64,000 nt of DNA from Acanthococcus lagerstroemiae (taxonomy: Eukaryota; Arthropoda; Insecta; Hemiptera; Eriococcidae). Location of the stretch: contig CM063113.1 of the NCBI GenBank assembly GCA_031841125.1, positions 36,211,197 through 36,275,196 of the forward strand, written 5' to 3'. A program made the translations under genes and the position numbers. Shown piece by piece: positions 1-11,453 of this stretch. The notes beneath the pieces are model-generated. The model was not told the DNA's origin and did not search any database. It saw only the letters and a program-made list of their open reading frames with translations. The first letter of the stretch is position 1. Every line of letters starts with the position of its first letter.

Positions 1-1578
1 TTTTTTTTTTTTAAAGGGAAAAAAAACCCCCTTTTTTTTTTTTGGAAAAAATTTTTTTCCCCCAAAAACCCCCCCTTTCCCCAAAAAAATTTAAAATTTT
101 TTTTGGGTTTTTTTAAACCCCTTTCCCAAAATTCCCCTTTTTTCCCCCCCCCGGGGGGGAAAAAAAAGGGGGGGGCCCCCCCCCCAAAAAACCCCCCCCT
201 TTTTTAAAATTCCCCAAAAATTTTACCGAGGGGGAAAAAAATTTTTGGAATTTTTTAAAATTTTTGGGGTTTTTAAAAAATCCCCCAAAAAAATTTTTTT
301 TTTGGTTTTCCCCCCTTTTTTGGGGAAAAGGGGGAAAAAAAAAAAAAATAAAAAAAATTGGGAAAAAAAAAATTTTTTTTTTTTTGGGAAAAATTTTGGG
401 GAAAAAAAGGGGGGGGGGAAAAAAAAAAAAAAAATTTTTAAAAAAAATTTTTCCCCCTTTTTTTTTTTTCCCCCCCCCAAAAACACCAAAAAAAAAAGAA
501 AAAAGGGGGGGCCCAAAAAATTAAAATTTTTTTTTTTTTTGGGGGAAAACCTTTTTCCCCAAATTAAAAAAGGGGGTTTTTTTTTTCTTTTTTTTTTTAA
601 AAAATTTTTTCCCTTTTGGCCTTTGGGGGGAAAAGGGGGTTTTTTTTTTTTTAAAAAAAAAAATTAAAATTTTAAAAATTTTTTTTTCCTTTTTTTTTTT
701 TGTTTAAAATTTTTCCCCCCCCCCCGGGGGGGAAAAAAAAAAAAAAAAAGGCCCCCAAAAAAGGGTTTTTTTTGGCCCCCCAAAAAAATTTTTAAAAAAA
801 GGGAAAAAAAATTTCCAAAAATTTTTAAAAGGGGGAAAAAAATTTTTTGGGAAAAAAAAAAAAAATTTTTTTTTTTTTTTAAAAATTTTTTTTTTCCCTT
901 TTTTTGGGGGGGAAAGGTTAAAAGGGGGGGGGGAAAAATTTTTAAAAAAAAATTTTAAAAAAAAACCAAAAAAAAAGGGGGGGGGGGGAAAAAAAAAAAA
1001 AAGAAAAGGAAAAAAAATTTTTTAAAAAAAAAGGGGTTTTTTCGTTTTAAAAAAAAATTAAAAATTTTTAAAAAATCCGGGGGGGGCCCCCCCTTTTTTA
1101 AAAATTTTTTTTTTTCCCCTTTCCCCTTTTAAAAAAAAAAAGGGAAAATTTTTTTTTTTTAAAAAAGAAAGGCCCCCAAAAAAGGGGTTAATTTTAAAAA
1201 AGAAATTTTTTTTGGGTTTTTTTTCCGGGGGGCGCCGCCCGTTTTTTTTTTGTTAAAAAAAGGGGGGGGCCCCCCATTCCAAAAAAAATTTTTTTTAAAT
1301 TTTGTTTTTAAAAAAAAATTTTTAAAAGGGGGGAAAAATTTTTTTTTTAAAAAAGGGGGTTTTTTTTTTTTGGGGGGAAAAAAAAAAGGGGGGGGTTTTT
1401 TTTTTGGGGAAAATTTTAAAATGGTTTAAATTTAAAAAAAAGGGGTTTTTTTAAATTTAAATTTTTTTTTGGAAAAAAATTTTTTTTTTGGGGCCCCCCT
1501 TTTTTTTTTTTTTTCCGGAATTTTTTTTTAAAGGGGGGGTTTTTTAAAAATTTTAAAAAAAAAAAATTAAAAAAAAAG
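1..1578. other. homopolymer-run artefact at contig edge
   Basis: Almost every base lies in a run of 3 to 20 identical bases, including long G and C runs, with hardly any isolated bases, and the pattern stops abruptly at about 1578 where normal complexity begins. No genomic repeat class looks like this. The frames open here only encode runs of K, F, G and P. Most likely this is a low-quality read end or basecalling failure left in the assembly. Nothing in it should be annotated as a gene. Confidence 0.9.
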
Positions 1579-1634
1579 TTCCAAGGGCACTGGATTGTAG
1601 GTATGTAAAAATACCTGTAAATTGATAGGTATAT

Positions 1635-1800
1635 TAGCATTATGACAAAATGACAAAACAAAATGATAAAATAATTTCGTCATGACATAACAAAACTATG
1701 AAGAAACAAAATTCCGAACATGACAGAACTCATAACATAACAAAAAAAAGTGAAATGCTCGTCCAACAAAATGACAAAATGACAAAAAATTGTTTAGTCT
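1635..1800 (-). repeat. dispersed repeat rich in TGACAAAA words, copy 1
   Basis: The stretch is built from TGACAAAA, ATGACATAAC and ATGATAAAAT words. Its reverse complement aligns with 23760-23935 over shared blocks, in order: an AAACAATTTTTTGT start, GACGAGCATTTC, then the TTTTGTCATTTTGTC stretch. A looser third copy lies at 27000-27175. So this is a dispersed family and not only a local microsatellite. Class unknown. Confidence 0.6.
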
Positions 1801-1817
1801 AACATCACTGATATGTA

Positions 1818-1963
1818 ATAGCTCCCTACAGTGTGCACATTAGCGTTCCTACATTCCGTTCCACATCCCAATGGTGACGATCGTGGTTGCGCGGGTAATG
1901 AAAGAATAAAAATGGTGACTGAGCATACCTATATATATTATGAAGTATAGAGAGCCCTAGTAC
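1818..1963 (-). mobile_element. degenerate MITE with GCCATTTT-type TIR
   Basis: Read on the minus strand, the 1963 end starts GGGCTCT, then AGGTATGCTCAG and CACCATTTTTATTC, the same order as the TIR of the element at 63796-63964. The other end (CTCCCTACAGTGTGC) is only a weak match to a TIR. No target duplication was found. I treat it as a decayed member of the GCCATTTT family. Confidence 0.4.
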
Positions 1964-2123
1964 AGAGTAGAGCTGTAGATGGTGTATGTGCACGGATTTA
2001 CAGGTCTTTGTGTATCTAACGCGTAGGGATTCAGTCTGTTTCAGTTCGTGTCATGTTTCATGTACCTACTCGTGAATAAGTGCGAAGTAAGAACTAGTAT
2101 TCCAAATATTAGGTATAGAATGG

Positions 2124-2279
2124 TATAGTTTCACTCGGGTATAATGGACTGCCATTGTCTTGCAGATTCGGTCCGTTGAAAGAAAATTGGCTGAGAGGTA
2201 AACACGGCGTGACTAGTTCTTCTCTTACCGACGCAACTTGCAAGAAAATGGCGGTTCGTTATACCCGTGTGAAACTATA
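2124..2279. mobile_element. 156-bp MITE, TIR TATAGTTTCAC...GCCATT
   Basis: Positions 2124-2156 and 2247-2279 are inverted copies of one another: TATAGTTTCAC, a CGGGTATAA block, then CCGCCATT or CTGCCATT. About 28 of 33 bases agree by eye. The interior has no coding capacity. The TIR order (GTTTCAC, GGTATA, GCCATT) is the same as at 57225-57379 and 63796-63964, so this is a non-autonomous member of the same family. No clear target duplication. Confidence 0.7.
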
Positions 2280-4309
2280 GGGTCCTACTTCAGGTGAAGG
2301 AGTAGGTAGTTGGAAGTATGAATGATACAAAGGAGGAGATAGTGTATTTCCTACGTTCACACATTCGTACTTCATATTTCGGACATACGTACATTGCTAC
2401 TTCTAACTGCACATACTCAGTCGTATTAATGTAGTAGATATGGGTATCCGTGATACGGATAGTACGAGACCCGTTTTCATGCAAGGTTCTCATAACTTGA
2501 GAAGGTTGGTTCACATAACAAAGTGCAAAGATGTCAGTGACGTCAATGAAGTGCCAATCAGACCAGTCGCTTATGGGAATTCAGTTTTTGTTTTTTTTAA
2601 AATCTCTACTCATTATTGATGCCCTCAACATATGTTTCTATTATTTTTGCGACTTACAGCGTTCAACTGGCTACTATTAAAAAATAAAATAAATACTAAT
2701 GGACCAATTTTTCCTAGGTACAAGAACTTTTGTTTTCACGAACCAAATCTGGAGCCCTAGAACAGAGTGAGTCACAGGATGAATCACAATTGAAACGTTA
2801 AGGTAATTTATCATGTGACTCACTTTGTACAGATCAGTGATTCCTCTTGAGTTGGTGTGGTGTAATATCCTTAGGTGGCGTTCTGTTAGCTCACATGATA
2901 ACACTGAACGCTGACAAACTCCGCTATTCTCCATCCCAGCTATACCTAACGTCTTAATTTGCTATGGATATTTCGAAGACGAGGAGGGGGGGGGTAAGGA
3001 AAGGTTCCAATTCACATTCATTTCCAGTGCAGCGGAAAAGAGCAGGTGTTCAGACTGAGCGCCAAGAAATGTATCACAATTTTCTGTTTTCCATTGAACG
3101 AAATTATTAATTAAAAAATAATAATTATGGAACACAGGTACCATCAGATACCTTTATCAACGAATTTTTCGACATACAACCTGGAAAGTACTGTACTGTG
3201 TTTATATGTAGTTTCTAACATCATGCGCTTCTTAGCTCGGACGGAGTATACGAGTAAGTCTAGAGTCTAGTTGATATTTACATCATTTGTGAGGTAGGGA
3301 CGATTGAGTTAAGAGCCTGCCATGGTTCTAAGTGTGCTTAATAAAGTGCTCGTATACGCGCGGATAGTTTTTCAAGAATGGAGAGACTAAAATGGTTATA
3401 ACATGGCTCCGCTTCTTTCGGTCTCCATTTGTAATCTGTAAATTTCCTGGGGGACTTTTAGCGTATGGGAGATAAGCCTCTCCAGTACCCCTATTTGCAC
3501 TTATGGGTGCTCGGTAAGGCGGTTTTAAGAAATGTTCTTCATTCTCAGAATAATGGAAAAGGACGAGTTTGCATCAGTATCCTCTTAGCCAGATCTGTCC
3601 GAGAAAACCCCGGGTACCAGATTATAGTTATTTAAATTTCTCTTCGAGAATATTCAGCACATTTCATTCCATTCGGTCATAAGAGATAAGAATGTTATAA
3701 AATTATTAACATACATACTTTTGATATGTAAATAAAATGGTTTGTAATGTGTAACAACAATAATTTCATTAATTAGGCCGTAATTATTTCATTAAATTTC
3801 GACGTAATGATAATTTTACGACCTTCCTGCGACATACAGGTAGCACGAAATATATAGAATTGTTATATAAAAAAGTCGACGAGTGTTTTTTTTTTTTCGT
3901 TTGCCGAAGTATTTCTTCATTCGCAGTAGCTTACAAGGTATGAGGGAAATTCTACGTTTAGTACAGAGTTAGTATCCTTCTTTTAAACATCCACGGTCTT
4001 CATGGAAAATTGTAAGCGCAAGTGGAGAAGGACTTGAGCCCCCGTCCCCTCCCCATCCATTGAGAGTCTTCCGGAAAACTGAAAAATTTAATAAACGAGC
4101 GAAACAATTTTCATCATTGTTTTGAGACTTGTTGACGCCTCATGGGCCCTCACACTAGGTCGGTTATTTTCTTTTACGGAGTAAACTGTACTGCATGGCT
4201 GCTAAGCCAGTTGCATTTTGTACCCTCCTGTGAGATCATTTTCGGAGTTCTAATAGATGCCCCCGGTTTCGGCTCCTCTGTGCAATGTTACTAGTTTAGC
4301 TCTTTCAAA
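2280..4309. other. unannotated AT-rich stretch with one small inverted repeat
   Basis: At 2761-2831 two arms of about 21 bp (AACAGAGTGAGTCACAGGAT against its near-complement TCATGTGACTCACTTTGTAC) face each other over about 28 bases, probably a tiny MITE remnant. The word GAGCCCTAG followed by ACAGAG occurs both at 1954 and 2752. The rest is unique-looking AT-rich sequence. Frames here are at most 85 codons and resemble no family I know. Confidence 0.5.
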
Positions 4310-4510
4310 TCCAGCTTACCTCTAACTTTTCCTTCAGTTTTTTCTAGCTCTTTCAGCTCTTTCAATTTCGGCAACAAATTTTCGGTTCGGCAAAACTGCT
4401 GTCTCAGCTCTTCTTCTCGCTTTTTCAGTTATAGTATTTACTTTTTTTTTAGGTCTCTAAGCAGTTTTTTAAATTTTATTTAGCTCTTTTAGCTCCCTCC
4501 TTAATTGCCC
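4310..4510. repeat. degenerate array of AGCTCTTTC words
   Basis: The words AGCTCTTTC, AGCTCTTCTTC and AGCTCTTTTAGCTCC recur at irregular spacing with many substitutions. No fixed period is visible. This is one of several loci in the window made of one short word repeated imprecisely. Confidence 0.5.
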
Positions 4511-4954
4511 GTTTGCCTCGTTATAGAATTTCCAGCTGACTACACTGCCATCATATGTGACATTTTATGTACATCGTACAGTAGCGTGAGCTTTTGTTGA
4601 AAACAAGAAAAAAATTTACTTCAATCTGCAAATTCGCATCGAAACCCCTTCCCTTCTGGGATGGTTCGTTTGGTGGGGACTGACTGACTGGCTGGCTGGA
4701 TTTTTCGGATTTTTTTTTTCAGGAAGGAGGAAATGAAGACTGGAGATATTATTTTAACTCCAGTTAGCGAATCTTCGTCCGGCAGGAGGGATGAAATCAG
4801 AAACCTCACGTAACGGTAACATGTACTTTAAGATGCCCATTATTCGAGAAATGGCGAGCCCCTCCCCTCCCTCCTCAGATATTTTCCTTTTGGTCTAAAG
4901 CTTCTACCTATTTTATTTCTCAGGTTCTTTGATAATACATACTATGTTAACAGG

Positions 4955-5950
4955 GCCTGCCCATCGGCCTCAAATCTTAACATGGAATGTACATAAGGGT
5001 TTTTCAGGAAACTACTAACTATCCAAGAACCCCTCCGCCAAGAACGATGATGCATTCTACTTACATGCCTCAGAAATAGATGAAAATTCATTAACAAAAC
5101 AAAATTGTTTTTAGTTTACAATCGAATTTTTAGGAGATTTTTGAATTTGAGTAATAAAAAATTAAAATCTAAACAAAATGTTCACTGAAAAATGTGAGTT
5201 TCTGAGAAAAAAAAATTGATGTGATTTATAATGCTGATTGTAAACATGTGCTATAAATTCACCTCCTTGCTTACACTTTTCTCATAAATGACCTATAAAG
5301 TCACAAAACCTTCTGTTTTGCACTTTTCTCGGGTGTTAAAATTCTGAAAAAATTATTCAGGTGTTTCCCGTATTCTATTTAGCTCTTGTGATACAAATGA
5401 CCATCTCAAATGCGGAGATATTAAGAGGACCGCTAATCGATAGTGATTATTAATAGATTTTGAAACCGTAACTGTGAACTAATGAACAATTCTTTTTTTC
5501 TAAATATTTAAAATTTTACCTACTTCTGTGAAATGTTAGTTGTGGGCGTCACATTTGTTCCTAAAGAAAGCGTCTTTGGGCAATAAAAAGTTTCTTGAGA
5601 AAATTTAGAGTAGAACCTTGGGTTAAGGTTGAATTTAGAGTATGTATTCAGAATCAGCGCTCAAAATTTAATCCAAACAGGTTCTTTTCTTTTTGAACGA
5701 ATCAGAATTTTTTTTCAAATTTCAGTTTTCTCATTCTTCAATTTCAAAAATCTACTAAAAATCCAACTTTGAACTTGGAAACGATTTTCTTTGTTGAAAA
5801 CATTTGAAATTTCATTTATTTCTGAGACATGTTAGTGGTACATGCCTCATTGCTCTTGTGGCGGGAGTTTTTTTTTTTTTTTTTTTCAGGCAATACGCAG
5901 TTTCCTGGAAAAACCATTTATAAATTCCATGTTACACTTCAAGGCCGCTG
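4955..5950. mobile_element. fold-back element with about 225-bp inverted arms
   Basis: The reverse complement of 4955-5180 aligns with 5720-5950. Shared landmarks, in order, are TTCAAAAATCT, CTAAAAAT, TTTCAT.TATTTCTGAG, CATGT.AGT, GCGG.G, CAGTTTCCTG or AGTTTCCTGAAAAAC, ATTCCATGTTA and GAGGCCG or AAGGCCG. Around 5540-5600 a third partial copy (ATGTTAGT, GGGCAATAAAAAGTTTC) lies in the same orientation as the right arm. No transposase frame is present. The structure fits a fold-back or long-TIR non-autonomous DNA element; superfamily unknown. Confidence 0.6.
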
Positions 5951-6021
5951 AGTGTCCTGTTGATATATTTAAAATTTGTTAAAATCATGCAGTCGGTCCA
6001 ATTTTAAAATTTTCTAATTAA

Positions 6022-6176
6022 TGCCCGATGCGCAAAATCCCGCCAGTTACCCGGGTAACTAGAGGAGAACCAAGGGTAACTGACGGGTTTCTGGGTAATC
6101 CGAGGGTAATCGAGGATTGCAAATGGGTAACTTTTCCGCTGGTAACTAGAGGGTAACTGATTGCGCATCGGGTGCA
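6022..6176. mobile_element. 155-bp MITE made of GGGTAACT words
   Basis: The ends are inverted copies: TGCCCGATGCGCAA at the left and TTGCGCATCGGGTGCA at the right. The interior repeats GGTAACT or its complement about seven times (for example CCGGGTAACTAG, AAGGGTAACTGAC, GAGGGTAACTGA). It has no coding capacity. No target duplication was seen. Confidence 0.6.
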
Positions 6177-8139
6177 GAGTTCTGGGAGCTGGGGGACTTA
6201 TGCTCCAGAATATTGACAGTTTCAGTAGGGAGAATTTATGCGAAGATTATGTTCTCTAACGGAAGCTTCGGGAGTTTTCCTGGGAGAGGTCGCAGACGTG
6301 GATATAAGAAGAAGGTAATGAGGGAAACTGCCTCTCTCGGAAGGAAAATTAAAAGCGAAAACTCTTACATTTAAGTCGTCTTTCGTTGGGCCGAAACTAA
6401 TTTTTTTTTGGTCTTTTTGTTTCAGGTGAGTACTGACTTCATAAAGCCGTTGTACTACATGTGAAACCAAACGGAACCTCTCAGTGAAAAAAAGTATCTT
6501 TTTCACTCTAGTAACGGATGTATGTGGCAAAACGTCCCCCGGGGTTAGTAATGCAACATTTCAACACACGCGTTATGAGAATAAGCGTAGGGTTTTTTTT
6601 TTGTTTTTTTTTTACTTTGGTCTAACCAACATCAGGGAAAACTGAAGAGGTGCGAATCTCTCTCGGTCTCGTTTCTATACATCTCTATACGTGATCGTCC
6701 GCAAAAATCCCTGGGGTAGTTTATTTCTCACGGTCTTCAAGTGTCATATTTTTTGTCTTCCTCCTTTTGTTGTCGTAAAAAATCGGAAATCACGATAACT
6801 CTTTTTTTTTTTTTTCTAATTTTTTCTTGTCTGAAATAATTGAATATATTAGGGTAGTCTTATTTCCTCACGGTGGATTTTTTGCTTCAAAATGTGGTGA
6901 CGAGACCCCTGGATCAGTTCTAATAAAATGAAATACAATTCCTGCCAGGTTTTAGTTTGATCGATTTAAAGGAACACTTACCTCCAACTCCCATTCTCAT
7001 TTTTTTCTGGAAAATGAGGACCAGTGTAGATTGTATTACTTGCTGGGGTGTTGGGAATATATGCACGATAGCGCACCAATCTTATTTATATTGGCGATAT
7101 TACTGATAACGAAAATGAGATCATGGGGAATTTTAACCAGTGGACGAAGGTTGTGTTCCTCCTGTATCCTGTTTTCATGTTATTTCCTCAGGACTCCTTA
7201 AGCCAGCAGTTACTCCAGCGTATATTCCCAATCTTATTTTCCCTATCTGCGGTTCTTCTCCTCGGTGCTCTAGTCCACTAATTCAGTGGAATTATTATCG
7301 AGAATGAGTACAGTTGTCTCAAAAAGCAAATATTCTATATCGATTCTCTACTTCGGGGAGAGGTGTAGAACCAGACGAAAATTTTTGCTGAAACTGGAGT
7401 TTGCTAAAGATTCGCATCATTACCGGAGCCACAAAATTCTTTTGGCCGGAACTGGAGTCGAAACGCCGATATCTTCAAATTTATGTAAAGTCGAAGCTAC
7501 AGCTAATTTTAAAATTATTTCAGAGCTGTAGCTGAAGCTAGTTTCAGATTTTCGTGCGTAGTAAAAAAGTACCGTGAAATTTGAGTTCTGCCCGATGCCA
7601 CTATATTGGTCTTCGCATCAGGGGCGCCACATTTTCTGTGTTAAAATAAAGACTTTGAAACTATCGAGTTTAAAAACTATCTCACAGATTTATAGGTTGT
7701 CATTAAAAGTAGTTTGATTTTAGTAATGTTAGCTCGGCTGAGAAGTAGAAAATCATGAGGATTTTGACAAATTAACGTAAATTAAGAAAAACCGTTAAAC
7801 TAAATAGATAAATTCATGGTGTAATGTTCAACTTGGTGGTAATTTATAAAGCTTGGCCTTGAATTAAGCCAACAACAAAAATTCGTATTTTTACCTGAAG
7901 AATATTAGTATGTTACAGATAATTTACAAAGTCATTTTCAAACTATTGAAAAATTATATCGCTTTTTACGATGCGGTTAATAAGCTGTCTAATGTAGCGA
8001 GAAGTGGAAAACAAAAATGATAGACAATGCTTCGGAGAATTTTTTTCATAACTTCCCTAAAATTTCGTATCAGTGCTTCAGAATAATCCTCTACAATATT
8101 ATCATACATTACCACTAGCCTTATGAACACAATTCAGTT
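6177..8139. other. no gene recognised
   Basis: Ordinary AT-rich sequence with several T runs (6593-6612, 6804-6816). Frames at 6222-6530 on the minus strand and 7286-7531 on the plus strand are short and not recognisable. Around 7440-7545 loose repeats of the word GAAGCTA or GGAGCTG occur, resembling 16845-16890. I see no RNA gene or TIR pair. Confidence 0.5.
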
Positions 8140-8194
8140 CAATTCAATATCCTTTATTGGGAATTGTTGTTGTAACCTAAACATGTTATTTATT

Positions 8195-8843
8195 GTTCCT
8201 ATAGGGCTCACGCCCTTCCCGGCCCATAGAGAGCAAAGGATTCCTCTAGACGCTCCCATTCTTGTCTATGGATGGCTATTCTTTGAAAATTTTCACTATT
8301 GAAGAATCTATTCATATCATCTGCCCATCTTGTTTTTTGGTGTCCCCGATTTCTTTTGTGCTCAAAAGGTTGTGGAATACGTCCATCTTTCGTCTTTTAA
8401 TCTTGAAATGTGTCCTGCCCATCCCGATTTTAGTCTCCTGATTGTTCTCACTCCATCTTGATTATTTCTCAATTTCTTTTTGATAAATTCTAGTTTTGTA
8501 TGATCTTTTCTTTTTATACCCAAAATTGATGGTTCCATTGTGTTCTGTGTAGTTTTTATTTTATTCAATAGTTTTTGATTTAGTGACCGTGTTTGGCATC
8601 CATATATTAGAGTGGGAGTACACACACATTGAAAATTTAACTTTTTTGCGAGGAGGTGAAGGAGTCTTTAGAAATATTTTTAAGAGACCGGTACTTTGAC
8701 CATGCCTTTGTAATTCTTGCGTTTATTTCTTTCTCCGTATGGTTTTCAAAAGATATTGATTGCCCAAGGTATGTTGCTTCTTTCACTACTTCTATTTTTA
8801 GATTGTCCGTTACAATTTGCTTCATGTCTTCTGAGTTGGTCAA
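8195..8843 (-). pseudogene. RTE ORF2 C-terminal region, broken
   Basis: Frames 8637-8843 (EVVKEATYLGQSISFENH) and 8362-8625 (TLIYGCQTRSLNQK, then TQNTMEPSILGIKRKD and GWAGHISRLKD) match the conserved end of RTE polyproteins, which typically read Y-L-G, then YG.Q.WSL, then ME..ML.I and WAGH.AR..D.RW. Weak further similarity (GTPKNKMGR in place of a GRP..RW block) runs to about 8195 across stops. It belongs to the same element as the RT at 9556-10106. Confidence 0.8.
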
Positions 8844-9058
8844 ATTTTTGTTTTTTTAATATTCATCGTCAGTCCTGTTTCATTCTCGAATTCTTTTATT
8901 TCGTTTATCATTTTTATCAATTCTTCTTTTATGTTGGCAAAAAGGGCTACATCATCTGCAAACCTCAGGTTTGACATGTATCTCCCATTAACATTTATTC
9001 CCTTTCCTTCCCAATTTATTTTCCTGAACGTTTCTTCAAGAGCAGTATTGAATAAGAT

Positions 9059-9439
9059 CAGCGGTGGCAGCCTTTATACAGCGTGTGTAGCAATTTGCTA
9101 CACCCCAAACAGCTTGCTACACCTCAGAAAAACGTTTGCTACACCTCAAAAATGTTTGCTGCGCCCCGAAAAATCTCCCTTTTTTTAGAACTTTTTAATA
9201 CAAAATCATCTTCATCTAAGAGTACAGAGTACAGGCAGGTTTTGCAGTTGTAGTAAAATAAATAGAGAATGTTTGCGTTGAAGAACAACTTTTTTTTGGA
9301 GGGGGGGGAGTGATTTTGGTGATAGGAGCCCCTGAAATTACCTTGAAATTTTTGCTACACCCCGAAAAATCATCAATTTTTTACTCTCGTCAAAACGGGG
9401 TTTTCCTACACCTCAAAAAAATCTAGGCTGCCACCGCTG
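9059..9439. mobile_element. 381-bp hAT-like MITE nested in the RTE LINE
   Basis: Perfect 15-bp TIRs, CAGCGGTGGCAGCCT at the left and its complement at the right end, are flanked by an exact 8-bp target duplication AATAAGAT (9051-9058 and 9440-9447). Eight-base duplications and CAG-type ends are hAT hallmarks. The interior has about six copies of TTGCTACACC(C/T)C followed by an A-rich segment, four near the left end and two near the right, and no transposase. Removing it restores continuity of the LINE C-terminal region, so it inserted later. Confidence 0.93.
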
Positions 9440-9555
9440 AATAAGATTGAAGATAATGTATGGATCCCCTTGTTTGACTCATTTGCGTGTATCAAAGTAT
9501 TTTCCCTCAACGTCTGTTATTATCTTTGCTTTTAGCCCTTTGTACATTTCTTTTA

Positions 9556-10106
9556 TCAACTATATGAAATTTTGGGGAATACCTGGATTTTCCAATGCGC
9601 TGAGAACATGAAATGGTGCTTTAGGGAATCGAAGGCTTTGTTATAATCAATTAGTGCAATATATAGTTCAATTTTGTATTCTAAACGTTTTTCTATAGTT
9701 TGATTCATGGCGTATAAATGGTCCCGGGTTGAGAACGATTTCCTAAATCCTGCTTGATTTATAGACTGTTGGTGTGATAAAATTGCTCTGATTCTTGTTT
9801 CCAGCAAATTTGAAACAATTTTTGCTATCGTAGGACTTAAGGTTATGGGGCGGTAATTTTCGATTTTGTGTCTCTCTCCTTTTTCAAATAATGTTATTAT
9901 ATCTATTCGAGTATTTCCAATCTTTGTGTATTTTTCCATTTTCTACAAATTATGTTAAAAAATTTCGTGAATGTTCTGGCCATTTTTTCTGTCCCCAATT
10001 TTATGTGTTCATTCTTTATTTCATCGTGTCCTGGGCTTTTGTTTGGTTTTAATTTGTTGATTATTGCTGTTACTTCTTCAGTCAGGAATTTGGGTTCCTT
10101 CTCCAT
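9556..10106 (-). pseudogene. RTE reverse transcriptase, N-terminal motifs
   Basis: Two overlapping frames (9903-10106 and 9556-9939) carry consecutive RT blocks. The first ends with KLKPNKSPGHDEIKNEHIK. The second has ENYRPITLSPTIAKIVSN, then GFRKSFSTRDHLYAMNQ and the first catalytic block ALIDYNKAFDSLKHH. The frames change at about 9920, consistent with one small indel. The YADD block should lie further downstream, but the frame breaks and the hAT-like insertion begins at 9439. In life this enzyme would prime reverse transcription of the LINE RNA at a nicked target; this copy cannot. Confidence 0.85.
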
Positions 10107-10529
10107 ATTTTTTATGTCCTCGCTGTTTGTTTTTTCCTCATAATCATTACTTCCCTTTTCTTCGTATAGTTTCTTGTAAAAGTTTGTGATTGTTTCGTTA
10201 ATTCTTCTCCTGTCATGAATTCTTTCCCCTTCTTGGTTTACGAAGTATGTGGTCCACTGGGGTTCCTATACTGAGCTGCTTTTTCATGTTTTTGATATTT
10301 TTATTTGCGAGCAGCAAGGTCCGCCTCTGCAACTACATCTCATACATACTTTCTTTATCAGTATTTCTAAACAAACGACCGGCATTCCTCGGGAATCATG
10401 TCACGGAAGTACTGTGCGGACAAAATCGACGGTCCTGCTTTGTTCAAAAACCGATAACAAGCCTTGCTGCCTGCTAACTGCTAACAATGAGATCATCGCA
10501 GTTACCGAATTTTTCGTCTTCTGGCTGAA

Positions 10530-10700
10530 CCATCTCTTTCCAACTTCCTTTTAATTCCCATCCAGTCACCTTCAAATAGATTTATTTGCCTTCTTCCCAT
10601 ATAGCTGACGGCAAAAGCTATGTCTGGTCTTGTAGCCCCGGTTAGGTAAAAAAAAGACTTTCAACTGTCTCACGATATGGAACATCAAGTGTTAGTTGAT
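10530..10700 (-). pseudogene. Ty1/copia polyprotein scrap (RT/RNase H junction)
   Basis: On the minus strand a block PYRETVESLFF is followed, after a one-base frame change, by TGATRPDIAFAVSYMGRR and then EGDWMGIKR. The PYR..VGSL...TRPDI.FAV arrangement is characteristic of the region between reverse transcriptase and RNase H in copia-type LTR retrotransposons. No LTR, integrase or RT core was found nearby. It directly adjoins the 5' side of the RTE fragment. Inactive. Confidence 0.75.
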
Positions 10701-11065
10701 TCCCTACTTTTTGAACGTATTTTTCTTCCCTGCTCTGTGACTAGCTTGTCTTATCACAATAGGGCTAGCACCTAGCATCTGGGTCTTTCTAAGACCTTCT
10801 TTCCGTGTAGTTGTGTTAGTTCGTAAAGTGGTTAAAAGCTCTGCTGATGTTCTTTGTAGACCACTCTCCAACAGTAGTGAGGCCAGGAGACTGAGGAAAA
10901 TTGAAGACGTGTCGGAGAGAATGAAGAACCAGAGTTAGTAAGATAAAATGCCAGTTATTGGTCACGTATCAATCAGTGGCCATTTGTGACCTGCATCGAG
11001 AAAAGGGATTTAGTGCGCAAAAAATTCGATTTTGAGATTTTACTCGATTTGTACTAATTAGGATC

Positions 11066-11453
11066 CAAAGACGTACCGCAAAGTTTTTCCAGGGGGAGGG
11101 GGTAAAAATTGAGAAATCCCAACTGACTCAACTCAGAATTCCCAAGTATCAAAGCAAAAAAAGCCAAAAAAAAAGCCTTTTGACCTGTTGCATTTTTCCA
11201 ACTGACTCAACTCAAAATTCCCGAGTTCCCGAGTATCAATGAAAAAGAAGAAAAACCTTTTGACTTGTTAGGTTTTACCAACATCTCAACTCAATTTCCA
11301 AGTATCAAAGCAAAAATAAAAAAAAAAAACAAAACACCTAACTTGATTTTCCCAACTCGCCTGATTGAAATGGTAAATTTTCCCAACCGCTCAGTGAAAA
11401 TTTCCTACAGGGGGAGTAAGTTGCCCTCTTGTTCTCGTATCGGTACGTCCCTG
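11066..11453. mobile_element. 388-bp hAT-like MITE, family A copy 1
   Basis: The ends are CAAAGACGTACCG and CGGTACGTCCCTG, flanked by an exact 8-bp duplication TTAGGATC (11058-11065, 11454-11461). The interior repeats blocks such as CAACTGACTCAACTCA and CCCAAGTATCAAAGCAAAA, and has a G-rich tract next to each end. Three other copies occur at 12168, 40013 and 60526. The short frames here are by-products of the element. Confidence 0.92.

Larger units (their letters stand above)
8140..10330 (-). mobile_element. RTE-type LINE, 5'-truncated, decayed
   Basis: Minus-strand pieces occur in the order expected of an RTE/BovB-like ORF2: a pre-RT stretch (FVNQEGERIHD near 10250), then KLKPNKSPGHDEI, ENYRPITL, QAGFRKSFSTRDHLYAMNQ, ALIDYNKAFDS, then a C-terminal part with YGCQTRSL and WAGHISRLKD. 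The endonuclease part is missing. Downstream of the C-terminus the element ends in AATAAAGG followed by TATTGAATTGAACTGAATTG, a short-repeat tail of the kind known for RTE elements and not poly(A). Several stops and frameshifts make it inactive. It is interrupted by the hAT-like element at 9059-9439. Confidence 0.85.

Noticed and set aside
223..667. Overlapping open frames of 86 to 140 codons
   Set aside because: They translate homopolymer runs (K, F, G, P) in the artefact region.
1635..1800. CRISPR-like or telomere-like array
   Set aside because: Words are irregular, spacers are absent, and the organism is eukaryotic; better explained as a dispersed repeat.
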